Positions 37,601 through 48,146 of a stretch of DNA of 64,000 nucleotides are shown piece by piece. The notes below the pieces were generated by a model. That model saw only the letters and a list, made by a program, of their open reading frames with translations, made no database searches and was not told the origin of the DNA. A program made the translations under genes and the position numbers. The stretch is from Epiperipatus broadwayi (lineage: Eukaryota > Onychophora > Udeonychophora > Euonychophora > Peripatidae). The DNA lies in assembly GCA_028023455.1 (NCBI GenBank), contig JAQFVV010012498.1, forward strand, positions 186,001 to 250,000. Direction: 5' to 3'. Numbering within the stretch: position 1 is the first letter of the stretch; every line of letters begins with the position of its first letter.

Positions 37601-37620
37601 TATGCTTTCTCTGTTACTCT

Positions 37621-40600
37621 TCAAACCCCTTTATAAAAGTAATTATGTCTATAGCGATATAAAAAATATAGATGTTGCTACGCATGCAATGTAGATTGTA
37701 ATTGTAAATTAGCTAAAGCACAGTGAAAAGGGCAAAAATTAATATTTGCTGAAAAGAGCTTTTATGTCTATGATTATTATTATATATATTATTGCTAATA
37801 TATTCACATAATGGATTAAATTTCTTTCTATTTTTGAAGATTATATTAAGAATAATTAGTTAAATTAATAGGCTAAAGCAAATAATAATTTCATTCCATC
37901 ACTTTATTATCTAAATCATAAAATGATAACAGCATACATAATCAACAATGTACATAGGAGTGATAAATGATTCTCTTTATATATATATAGTATAGAGTAA
38001 TAACCACAATTTTTATTTTGCATCCATTTTTAATGGGGACTAGTTATTGACTCATTATATTTTATATTTCTTTTATTTCAGGTATCCACAAAATTACTCT
38101 ATTTTATATCAATCATACTTTTTATCTGGAAATATTACTGCAAGTATATATATAAAAAAAAACCAACAGCTTTAATTTTCAAACAATATCACATTGCCAT
38201 TATTTTCTTTTTAAGGACAGAATGAATAATCAATTTCTTTCCACAAATTAAATATATAATAATTAACAATAAATATTTTTTTAAAAAAAAATTACCTATT
38301 TTTTTAAGGTCAAATTTAAAATAAAGAAAATCTGTAAATAGCAGTTATTTTCTGATGAAAATTTTTTAATAGCTTATTATTTATAAAAAGTTTATTTATT
38401 TTATAAATTAAATAATAGGGACTCAGTTTGTGAATATATAAAACAACAGAAATTTTACACAACAGACTGCATAGAAAATCACATTTTTAGTGGAAATGTG
38501 TTCAAAGAAGTTTAGTAAATATCAATTTGTTAGTGAACATAAATTATACTAATAATTAACTTTCTTAAATATTTCTTCTAAATATTATATACATTATTAA
38601 AATAATTTATTTAATTTTTCAAGTCAGATACAAGACAAACTCTTATACATTTTAAATCAGAAAATGAATTTAAAAATTTTTTTCTACCTAATTTATGAAT
38701 TAATTTTTTATTAAACAGATGAAATGCATTCACACAATGTTAAATTAGATAAAATAATGTTCTAGTATAAGTAGTATTTGTTTTTTTCACTTTTCTTTTT
38801 AAATAAAGTGTTATTACGATTATTAGAAATATATTATTACACTATTTCTTTTCAGGATTTATAGAATAACTGAGATTGCAAAATGACTTTGTGAAATTAG
38901 ATATCCTAAAAATTTTCCCTAAGTAAAAGTGGTCAAGTGACTAAGTGATCACTTTAGCCCCTAATATTTTAGGTTGTAATTTACCATCATTTACTTGAAA
39001 GATGTCAAGTAATTGGAGGGGTGGGGGGAAGAATATGATCTTGGTTGGAAAGATTTGGCAAAGAATTGTAGATATGATACTATCTGGAAGAATATCTGTT
39101 GAAAAAATTTCTGTTAAGCTTGGCTGATGAAAAACTGCAATAGCAACTAATGACCACCAGTAATCCATCATGTACTGAATCCATTAAAAGAGACATTGTC
39201 CAAAAGAAGTTCCGCCAATTTAACTCAGTAGATCCCAAATAAACAACTATTCTAAGAACAAATGGATCCAAAACATCTATAAAAAAAAAAATAGAATGCT
39301 AATGCTACCTACTGCAGAAATCCTGGTCATAAAGTGCAATTGAAAAAGTACAAAGGATTTGCTGTACTAAAAATTAAAAAGATACAAATAAAAAAATTGC
39401 AGAGTTAATTCAGAAAAACAGAATTTAACATTAAAACTAATAAGGCTGACATAGATAGTTTTCAACAAATAAAGTTCATAATACAAGCTGTAATAAAACA
39501 ATAATGATGAAAATAGACTTCAAAGCTCATGTACTAGGTATTGAACCTTGTTAAGTAAAGGGACTAAAAACTACCTTGAAGTCAGTGAAAACAAAATTAA
39601 AAGCTAAGGAAGCAAATAGAAGACCATTATTGTAATTGATGTTAACTGAATAGCAGCAAATAAATAAATGATAAAAGAGGCTGCCTTATTGATCTCATCT
39701 GTGTATTTAAAAGATTATGTGTGCAATGTGAAAAACAACTCAACTAAAAGCAATAATGTAAATAAATGCTTGTTAGTGATTTAATTAAGCCTAAACATTT
39801 AACAAAATTGGATGTGTTGTAAACTTATAAAATAACAAGTATATTCAAGAAGTTTAATATATAATAATTAGAGTCAGATAATATAACAAAGAAAAAGTAT
39901 AATTTAAAAAATCATAATTAGTGTTACTGGATTTAATAAATAAAGATATATATATATAAAACTATTTATATAGACTAAAAGTAACAAATGAAAGTATTCT
40001 CAGTGGTTTGAGATAATTCCAGAGAATGGAGAACAATTAAAAATAAGACTAATCATGAATTCAAATGAGAAGCCAACATATTAAGCAAGAAGAAGCAGCT
40101 AGAAAAAAAAGGAAGAAACTGGACTAGCCTCAAAACTCAGTGATTTTTCAATTCAAGATTGCAAATGGAATCTAAGAAAGCTAAAGGGCCCCTTCTGATC
40201 CAAATTGATTTTTATAAGCCTTCAGATGTTTAAAGTTTACTGAAAGTGAAATATTTACATCAAATTCACCCAGAAGAGACTAATGCATCAAGCAAAAAGA
40301 AACAACTAAAAAAAAAGATATGGTTTGTCCTAAATATTATTTGACCTTCCAGATAAAGATCACAATTGGAATCTATGGATGCTAAAAGGACATACTAGTC
40401 AAAATTTTATAGGGATGCTGAAAGAACAACTTGATCAGAATTTTGTAAGCCTTCATATAAAAACTTGTAAAAAACTTAAAAATATATAACTTTATGTTTT
40501 ACAAATGTAATTAAGTTAAATAGTTGTTTTAACTTCAGATTTATCGGGTTTATTAAAATGAATGTTGTTGAATTAAATATTCATATTAACTTACTTGCTC

Positions 40601-41556
40601 AGATGATCATTGATTCATGCCTCCATTTGAATTCATTGATGAAATCAGAATTGCATTTTGTTGGAGAAATTCCAACACTGCAATGGTATAGTCATATCAA
40701 GAATGCAAAAAATGAATAACTTTCAAAAGTAGATAACATAGTACAAAAACTGATACTGCTTTGCAAGTAAATGAAACATATTTTTCTGCTTTTATTTTCC
40801 AAAATCAAGTAGAAAAAATGGTGGGACAACCTAGAGCTAATATAATAAACTTCAATAATTAACACCTATTGTTTATGTCCTAAGTATTCAATTATTATTG
40901 ATGTGCAATGTAGTTTTCTAATATCTATATATTATATACCTATTCTCTACAAACATTTAGTTTTTTTAAAAAAAAAAGGGGGGGGGCTCATTTATGTTTA
41001 TATTTCTAAAATTAAGATGTTAGGATAATTGAACTAAGAGTATTAAAATATTGATGATAATCAAAAGTAATTACATGGCAATAATATTCTAATATCTAAT
41101 TTAATTGCCTGCTTTGATCAGAAAACTTATATACATATTTTTTCAAGAATTAAATAAAATTAAAGTGTATTTGTAAAATAACATTTTGAGAAAATGCTTA
41201 TATTTTTAGCATAAATGTAAAAATGACTTTGTAAATCAGGTTGAACAATACTTATTAGCTGTATTCATCTAATACACGCAGAAACATTATTTCTGTTAAA
41301 TGACACATTTTACAAAAATATTAATTAAAAATAACCAGTGCAGTAATAAATTATAAAAACAAACAAAGCTGAAAAAAAAAGCAAAATAATATTGAATTGA
41401 ATTATATAAGAATTGTATGGCATCATTTACAAAACATTTAGTCAGAATAAAGATTTATTCTAATTTTGAAAGCACAAGTACACACTTTAAATAGTAAAAA
41501 AAAAAATTATTATAATATTTGAAAATAATAATCATAGTATTAAATACCAGTCTTAC
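37621..41556. other. AT-rich intron-like stretch downstream of the FERM exon
   Basis: No exon or transposon is recognised. At 38941-39271 overlapping minus-strand frames (GSTELNWRNFFWTMSLLMDS and others) have unusual composition but match nothing I know. At about 40030-40460 two diverged segments of roughly 220 bp are arranged in tandem, sharing AAGCAAGAAGAAGCAGCTAG-like and TTTTTATAAGCCTTCA-like blocks. Confidence 0.4.
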
Positions 41557-41614
41557 CTTCACTTCATAATAGTGAACTCCATATGTAGGTAAACTTTCTA
41601 CAATCGTCATATAA
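41557..41614 (-). CDS. Internal exon of a FRMD4A/FRMD4B-like FERM-domain gene
   Basis: On the minus strand a pyrimidine tract and ATTTCAG precede the exon, and AAG|GTAAGA ends it, so both splice sites are near consensus. The 58 nt start with the last base of a split codon and then read YMTIVESLPTYGVHYYEVK, ending on a complete codon (phase 0 donor). In vertebrate FRMD4A the FERM domain has the very similar text NYMSIVESLPTYGVHYYAVK, as I recall it, and the split codon fits an Asn ending the previous exon. Family knowledge: FRMD4 proteins are FERM scaffolds at cell junctions that bind cytohesins and help epithelial polarity. The exon is at the F2/F3 boundary. I found no neighbouring exons in the window, so flanking introns are very long. 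FRMD4B or another FERM paralogue remains possible. Confidence 0.85.
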
Positions 41615-42195
41615 CTGAAATAAAAAAAATAAAAAAATGTAAATCTTCAAAATAAAAAAAATATATTTGGAATATAATTTTTAAACAATTTTCTTTAGAA
41701 AAGTAATTTCCTGTTTTTCTAGGAAGTGACTTAATTGAGTATCCAGGGTGATTTTCAAACATTAACTGAATCCGGATGATCTAGAAGCTTAAAAATTTAA
41801 ATAAAATAACTGGAGATAAAGTTCTGAATAAATGGTTAAAAGAATTTAACAAGTTGTTTACATTGAAATGCACAGCTTATTCTGTACAACTAGTCAAATC
41901 ATGGATTAGAATAAGAATTAGGGGATGATCATTTCATTTCTAAAACAACAACCATGGAAGTAAACATGATTAAAGAGGACTAGTAGATTAGTAACAATAT
42001 TTAATTAAAAAAACACCCATCAAATTTACTTGCAAAAAATAGGAATGTTAAAAATATTAACTGGAATCTTTTTAAAAAAAATTGTAAAGACTATCTATTT
42101 GTTTAAAATATGTTGAATAAAGCAAATCAGATGATATACATTATATGTAGTATATATAAAAATAAAAGACTTAATAAACTGAATAATCATTTGCT
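41615..42195. other. AT-rich intron sequence upstream of the FERM exon
   Basis: It holds only the polypyrimidine tract of the exon (minus strand, 41618-41640) and A/T-rich sequence. No other feature is visible. Confidence 0.45.
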
Positions 42196-42285
42196 GTTCT
42201 TGGATCTCTTCCATATAAAGTTTATCTAGAATGTTTTAGGTAAATGGTTCATTCAAATTTTCTCAGTATCTGTGGATTTACAACT

Positions 42286-42680
42286 TTATATTCTTTTCAT
42301 CATCGGTACTACACTTTGTTTTAGGTTTATTAGGAACCAGGTCTGGTTTAACATCCAATTCTGAAAAAAATTTTGGTCTAATTCTTTAATTTCTTTTAGT
42401 AAGTGTAAAGACATTTTAATCATGACATAATCTTCTCCACTTTCGAAGATAGTCTTATTTCTCAGTGACCAAATGGAAAAATTTATAAATGCTGCCAATC
42501 TTATGACCCCAAAATGTCCACTCTTGAAGGCCTTAGTCAAATTTATACAAGCTGATTCTTTGTTTTTAATGAGAGATTTAAAAATGTTTCTTATGCTATT
42601 CCAAATTTGACACTCCTTCAATATATGTGCCATTGTCTCATCATTATGCTTACATAGTGCGCATATAGGGTCCAGAGGGC
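42286..42680 (-). pseudogene. LINE C-terminal zinc-finger fragment (left arm)
   Basis: The minus-strand frame begins upstream of the annotated Met with CALCKHNDETMAHILKECQ, then IWNSIRNIFKSLIKNKESAC, and ends with VVPMMKRI. The cysteine-histidine spacing fits a zf-RVT domain, and the later part is helical and rich in Lys, Ile and Leu. No endonuclease or palm accompanies it, so it is a fragment of a LINE 3' end. The right arm carries the same fragment inverted at 42695-43042 (plus strand), with differences such as Phe to Leu, Ala to Val and Asn to His. Confidence 0.6.
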
Positions 42681-42694
42681 ATTATGAGAAGACA

Positions 42695-43042
42695 ATGGCA
42701 CATATATTGAAGGAGTGTCAAATTTGGAATAGCATAAGAAACATTTTAAAATCTCTCATTAAAAACAAAGAATCAGCTTGTATAAATTTGACTAAGGTCT
42801 TCAAGAGTGGACATTTTGGGGTCATAAGATTGGCAACATTTATACATTTTTCCATTTGGTCACTGAGAAATAAGACTATCTTCGAAAGTGGAGAAGATTA
42901 TGTCATGATTAAAATGTCTTTACACTTACTAAAAGAAATTAAAGAATTAGACCAAATTTTTTTTCAGAATTGGATGTTAAACCAGACCTGGTCCCTAATA
43001 AACCTAAAACAAAGTGTAGTACCGATGATGAAAAGAATATAA
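42695..43042 (+). pseudogene. LINE C-terminal fragment (right arm)
   Basis: This is the inverted partner of the left-arm frame. It reads MAHILKECQIWNSIRNILKS at the start, but just upstream the first Cys-x-x-Cys half of the finger is lost because the arm ends there (the sequence before it is GAGAAGACAATGGCAC). It therefore lacks the complete zinc finger that the left arm keeps. Confidence 0.55.
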
Positions 43043-43132
43043 AGTTGTAAATCCACAGATACTGAGAAAATTTGAATGAACCATTTACCTAAAACATTCT
43101 AGATAAACTTTATATGGAAGAGATCCAAGAAC

Positions 43133-46100
43133 TAGAAAATGCCATTATAAAGTTATTCACCTAATTGATGAATAATAAGCAAGGGCTTTCATTTGATTAA
43201 CGGATCACTTTTAATCAATGACCCAATAAATATATTAAGACTGCTTTAATAATGCTTAGTGGTAACTGATTTATTTATTATAAAGAATTTATGATATATT
43301 TCATGTAATTTTCAGTCTTACATATTCTATGAAAACCTGTTTTTAAGTAATTTTTAACAATGTAATCCCTATATTGGATTGGCTAACCTCAATGATCTAC
43401 AAGTAAAGTGTATGGTTTTCATATATGGTTCATAATGATTAATCTCTCGATATTTAAAATGTTAAATTAATACCCACAGAAACATTGGAAATGCTCTTCA
43501 CTTGATAAGATAAAGCTGTATAGACTAAATGGCCAAATATGGTATTAATCATTATCCACATGTTCATAAATTAAACAAACTTATATGTGTTTGAATTGAC
43601 TAACACCATCACATATGTGATATACATGATCAGATTAATATAAATGGGCCACTACTATTATTTCTGGAATGGGAAGTTATATGTCTTCAATTTCTGGTGA
43701 TAACTAATGTCTTAATGTAATTGATATGAAATTAATTGTTTTTTGTTTATATATACAAGCGTAACCTCTGATTTTGTTGACTGGTCTCCTTTGAGAATGA
43801 TATGCAAATGTCCTTTTTGTAAATGATTCTTATAATTTGTGAATAAAATTTCCTTTTGAAAGATAATCATTTGCTGGGAAAAAACAGGATGACTATTAAT
43901 TAAAAAAATCATAAGCTTACTTAGAGATTCTTAACTATTTAAAAAAATTACTCAAGTCCCACCTGCATTAAAATTCCAAGTTATGGCACTACCATAAGGC
44001 TTATCATGTATACACTTAATAATACTATTATAAAACCATAAAAAATTATTTTATCAATAGAATATAAGATTAAATAAAATATAGCTATTTTTATTTGGTT
44101 TGTTCTTCATTGCAAATTAAGATTTCATGTTAAATACTCAATGTTGATCAATATTATGGGTATCTAAAATAATATACATAAAACATATTAGATCACTACA
44201 CAGGCATTTTTTTTTACATTTGATATATGAAAAAAAAAAGTTAGCTAATTCCAACACTGTTTTCAAAATAGTATTTTGGATTTCTTTATATTTTATGCAT
44301 TGTCCACAAAGCACATCTCTTACCTCTCTATTACATTAAATCTTTGTTTACATAATACTTAATAAAATTGCTTGCAATGAGATTGAGACTATTTTATTTA
44401 TTTATTTATTTATTTATTTATTGAATAATCAGTTGCTTGTAAGTGACAGCAAAACACCAAAAAGGCAAACTGAGCAAACTTGCATTCAAATGGATTTCTT
44501 TCTTTTTTTTTTTTTTTTTGCATTTTTCCCCTTTGAACTTTTTCAGTAGAGAATTAAAAATTATTTTGCCATCCTAACATATATTCTTTATCAATCTTAT
44601 CAGAAGCATATTGCTCTATGCCAGAACCATCTATTGCAAATTTGAGTAATCAAGTTAACTATAATAACTAAGAACATTAATATATGTAATTACTGACTTA
44701 ATATCCCATTTATATGTATGCTAGCTGCTTTAATACAAAACCTTAATGTGTTAAAATATTACCTTATTAACTTGGATAGTATACAAAAAATAGATAGCTG
44801 TTGAGTGTATGCAAATCCAATATTCCTCTTTGACAGATGCTAACAGTCGAAAAATAATCTGGACTTGCTAGTTCCTATCATCTAGCATCATACTAATTAT
44901 TCCAAGTTAAACAAAAGATGAACTTATATAAGGCTTACAGTTACAAAAACTACCCCAAACCATCAAATTTTCCCCATCCATTTAATGATTTTTCTGTTTT
45001 TAATCATTTAAAAAAACATCACAAAGAAGTGAAACAAATGGTGCATATATATATTTGGTATTAAAAGCAACCAAAATTTCTCATCCATGATGGAATCAAG
45101 AACAATGAGAATCAATATAAAAATATTGACACTTTGAAGATATTATGTAATCACTATATTAAACACAGCTTGCTTTAATTTTTTACTTGTTATGTGGTTT
45201 ATGAAATTAGCCTTAGACCCTTGTCATAGAGATGTTTTCAACCAAGAATTAAAATTTCAAAATTAAATGTCATACATTTTAGGTTTTTTTTTTTAATGAA
45301 ATAAGTAAAATTAAATATTGTTACTAACTTTAAATGTATATAAATTTACACAGGTATCTTATTTATTTGTTTTCATGTTCACTCTCCTTTCTCTTTATAC
45401 TCTTTATATATGTGTGTATATATAACAATAATGAAAGTTAAATTTACTATTCTTTATAGAGCTACAATTAACATTGCTAATCACTACAGTAACATAAAAT
45501 TAATAACTGCGATTGGTATATATTACAAATGTAAAGCTTTTTAAATTTACCTTTAAAAAAATCAAACTAAAAAGTGAACTGCTGTTTACTACAAATTATG
45601 TTTATGCTTTATAAAAAAAAAAGTATAAACGTGTATAAATATTTTAAGATTTGTATGTGCATATATATTAGTATATAGTTTAAGGAATTAAAATATTTTA
45701 AAAGTCTATTACTAAAATATTTATTCATTCTTCAAAGAATAATTTTAATGAAAAATTAAAAAAAAAATCATTCATAATTTATCTTTCTATCACATTTTTC
45801 ATTAAATTCTGAAATTAATTTCAGTCTTATGCAAAAAAAATAAATTATTATGTTTGCACAATATTTTAATAGTATAACAAAATAAAATATTTTAAATAAT
45901 AAAGAAAGACCTTACAAGAACAAATTACAGATACTGTAATTAAATTATGTAAAACTTCCAAAATGATTTTAAAATGAAAAGAAAGAAAGCTAGTTTATTT
46001 TCAAAAAAACTTTGTATTATCAGTCTACTAAAATTTACATAAGCGAAGTATCTTCAAATAAAGAGACCAAAAAAAAAAAAAGCAATTTCAAACACATTAT

Positions 46101-46543
46101 TTTGTAAGATTTAGATGTATATATTCTGATTACTATATCAATTCTAAAATCATGGCATAAAATGTGTTAAAGGAGTGAAAAGTAATGACAGTCTATTAGG
46201 AATGATGTTCCAACATACTTCAGGCAAAAAACTTAACATACATTCCATAAATTACTATCATATTTGAGATAAGGAAAAGTTTAAAAACATACTGCTTAAG
46301 ATGGGCAGAACTTTGAACTATTACCCACATAATAATTTTATTACTTTAAAATAAAAATGATGTTTTTTCTTTATTATTTTCAGCCCATTATTTTATTAAC
46401 TCCACAATTTTTAGTTTAAACATAAACATTAGAACTTCGTATTTATATGAAATATCATTACTGCTATTTATTTCATTTTCAGACCACTGCAGGATATAAA
46501 TTTCTCTGAGATTAATCCATTTTTTTTCAATCCAAGCTTTTCT
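43133..46543. other. AT-rich stretch with microsatellites
   Basis: I see no gene. A TTTA microsatellite lies at about 44392-44424 and a long T run at about 44503-44519. The rest is A/T-rich and intron-like. Confidence 0.45.
44392..44424. repeat. TTTA microsatellite
   Basis: About eight copies of the tetranucleotide TTTA in a row. Length is likely to be variable between individuals. Confidence 0.95.
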
Positions 46544-47061
46544 TTAGGCTCCAGGTATGTGAAGAGTGCCTGTATTTCAAATATTTACACATTAAGCCTG
46601 TATCCTGAACCATCCCTCTTATATGTATTTAAATGCATAAGATCTTATACATGAGGTGTCACAGTGACTTGAGGTCAACATGGGAATGGCAATAATATTG
46701 GTATCATCAGATTTCAATTGTATAGATGGCTGAAGAGTTGGAGTAGATTGAAGGCTGTCGGCTGAAGAGTTGGAGTAGATTGAAAGCTGTCCATTGTATG
46801 AAGATATACTTAATATAAAAACTGAGCACTGATTATATATATGTGTGGGAGACGATAATCTGGACCAACTGATGAGTGCTAGTTCAGCATGAAATACATA
46901 TATTGGTGATTATTTATCTTTTCTACATATGGGTGGTCATGTGTATCAGTAGTATGAGATAGTGTGGATAGGTGAAAGATGCTTGAAAATCTGAGTTCAA
47001 ATCCCTCATATTTACAATTAGGCTCCAGGTATGTGAAGAGTGCCTGCATTTCAAATATTTA
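46544..47061. mobile_element. SINE-like repeat flanked by 44-bp direct repeats
   Basis: The insert (46588-47017) belongs to a repeat family also seen at 48040-48140 (minus), 50284-50655 and 53320-53590. Its right part holds a tRNA-like A box (TATCAGTAGTATGAGAT) and, about 55 bp later, a B box-like GAGTTCAAATCCCTC. It is bounded by 44-bp direct repeats, 46544-46587 and 47018-47061, differing at one base (tgcctgTattt against tgcctgCattt). Within it a 32-bp unit is duplicated in tandem (46728-46759 and 46760-46791). Long direct repeats of this size are unusual for a target duplication. Confidence 0.65.
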
Positions 47062-48040
47062 TCTCATACATCTATTTTATATATGATTTTTTTCTAGGTC
47101 TTTTACAAATTTTTGAGATGTAGTCTAAATCTTTGTTTGCCCACTTTTATCATTTCTTCTAGCAACAGATCCAGTCCAACTCTGTTAATTAATTCAATAA
47201 TGTTAATGATACTGTTTGTTTTTCATCTATATATTTTGTTTTTGATCCTTTATTATTATTAGTTACTATTAATGTAATGTAAATTCCTAGTATTCAGAGG
47301 AATAGGATTTCTTCGGAACAACTTATTTACTTTTTCACTGTTTTGTTTAATGGCATATTTGTATTGCAATGATGTCATCTATCCAATTCATCGCTTATCA
47401 TCTTTTTTCAAGATTAATCTTTCCAAATATCATATACTTTTCTAATGAATTGCATCATTGATGGTACATTTACAATAAAATAAGTTCAGTCTAGTCATTT
47501 ATATTTCACTTGCAAAGTTTAAGTCTACATGTCCAATCAACCACTTGTTCATTTTCCTTGTTGATTATGGTATTCTCAAATCTGCTCTTGCACAATAGTT
47601 CAAAACCATCACTATTTTTCTATTCTCCTTCAGTATCAAACCTTTCTTATTCATAGATTTTCAATAAATGCCATAGATTGAATAACTCTGATTTTCAATT
47701 TTAAATATGTTTTCCAGGCTTTTCAGTGCCTGTTTATTCAGTATTAGTCTACGAAAATTCTTTTGGTTGCTGTATTCTTTGTTGTCAATGAGTAATCCAA
47801 AAGGACAAAAAACTATTAATGATCTTTGCTTTCATCATCATTTTTAATATCAGCTGTGATCCCTATCATCATAATTATTATTAGCTTTTATAGTCATCAT
47901 AAATAGTAAATTAAGTTAGTTAATTCATCCATATTCTCTTGAAAATAAAGATAAAGCATCACTATCATAAAATTTCTTAAAACAAAATCAGATTTAAGTG
48001 AAAGAATTTACCATTTACATAGATAGTATACTTTTTTTTA
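47062..48040. other. AT-rich stretch, nothing recognised
   Basis: There is no ORF, repeat or splice-flanked exon that I can support between the SINE-like repeat and its inverted relative at 48040. Confidence 0.4.
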
Positions 48041-48140
48041 AACTCAGACTTTCACATGACCCTCAACCATCCATGCTATCTCATACCGCTGATACACTTG
48101 ATCACGCACATGTTGAAAAGATAAATAATCACCAATATTT
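48040..48140 (-). mobile_element. SINE-like repeat fragment (inverted arm)
   Basis: This is the reverse complement of about 50541-50640, roughly 90% or more alike, including the TATCAGCGGTATGAGATAGC A-box-like string and the CATCCATGCT neighbourhood. It is truncated where the 2.1-kb insert begins, so this piece and the right-hand copy point outward on both sides of the insert. Confidence 0.75.
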
Positions 48141-48146
48141 ATAACG

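Larger units (their letters stand above)
33790..37620 (-). mobile_element. Decayed CR1/Jockey-type LINE, copy 2 (minus strand)
   Basis: Reading from 37620 downwards: a PHD-type zinc finger and coiled coil of ORF1, an insert (about 35293-37015), the start of the ORF1 esterase, then directly the reverse transcriptase and the post-RT region down to about 33835. The endonuclease is missing, so this copy carries an internal deletion joining ORF1 to the RT. The RT text matches copy 1 closely (PLFKGKGKDHRKSNNYRPIA here). Stops and frameshifts show it is dead. Confidence 0.7.
42196..43132. repeat. Near-perfect 937-bp palindrome made of a LINE C-terminal fragment
   Basis: Arms 42196-42649 and 42679-43132 are each 454 bp and are inverted copies of one another, with a 29-bp loop. 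Each arm encodes the same 115-residue frame, on the minus strand at left and the plus strand at right, differing at six residues. The text extended upstream on the left arm reads DPICALCKHNDETMAHILKE, a C-x-x-C ... H ... C pattern like the zf-RVT zinc finger at the end of LINE reverse transcriptases, then CQIWNSIRNI. The rest of the reverse transcriptase is absent. High arm identity means the duplication is recent or kept by gene conversion. The strong hairpin potential is evident. Confidence 0.85.

Noticed and set aside
38941-39271. Overlapping minus-strand frames with tryptophan-rich text
   Set aside because: It looked briefly like the WWLGL exon expected after the FERM exon, but the residues do not match and no splice sites frame it.
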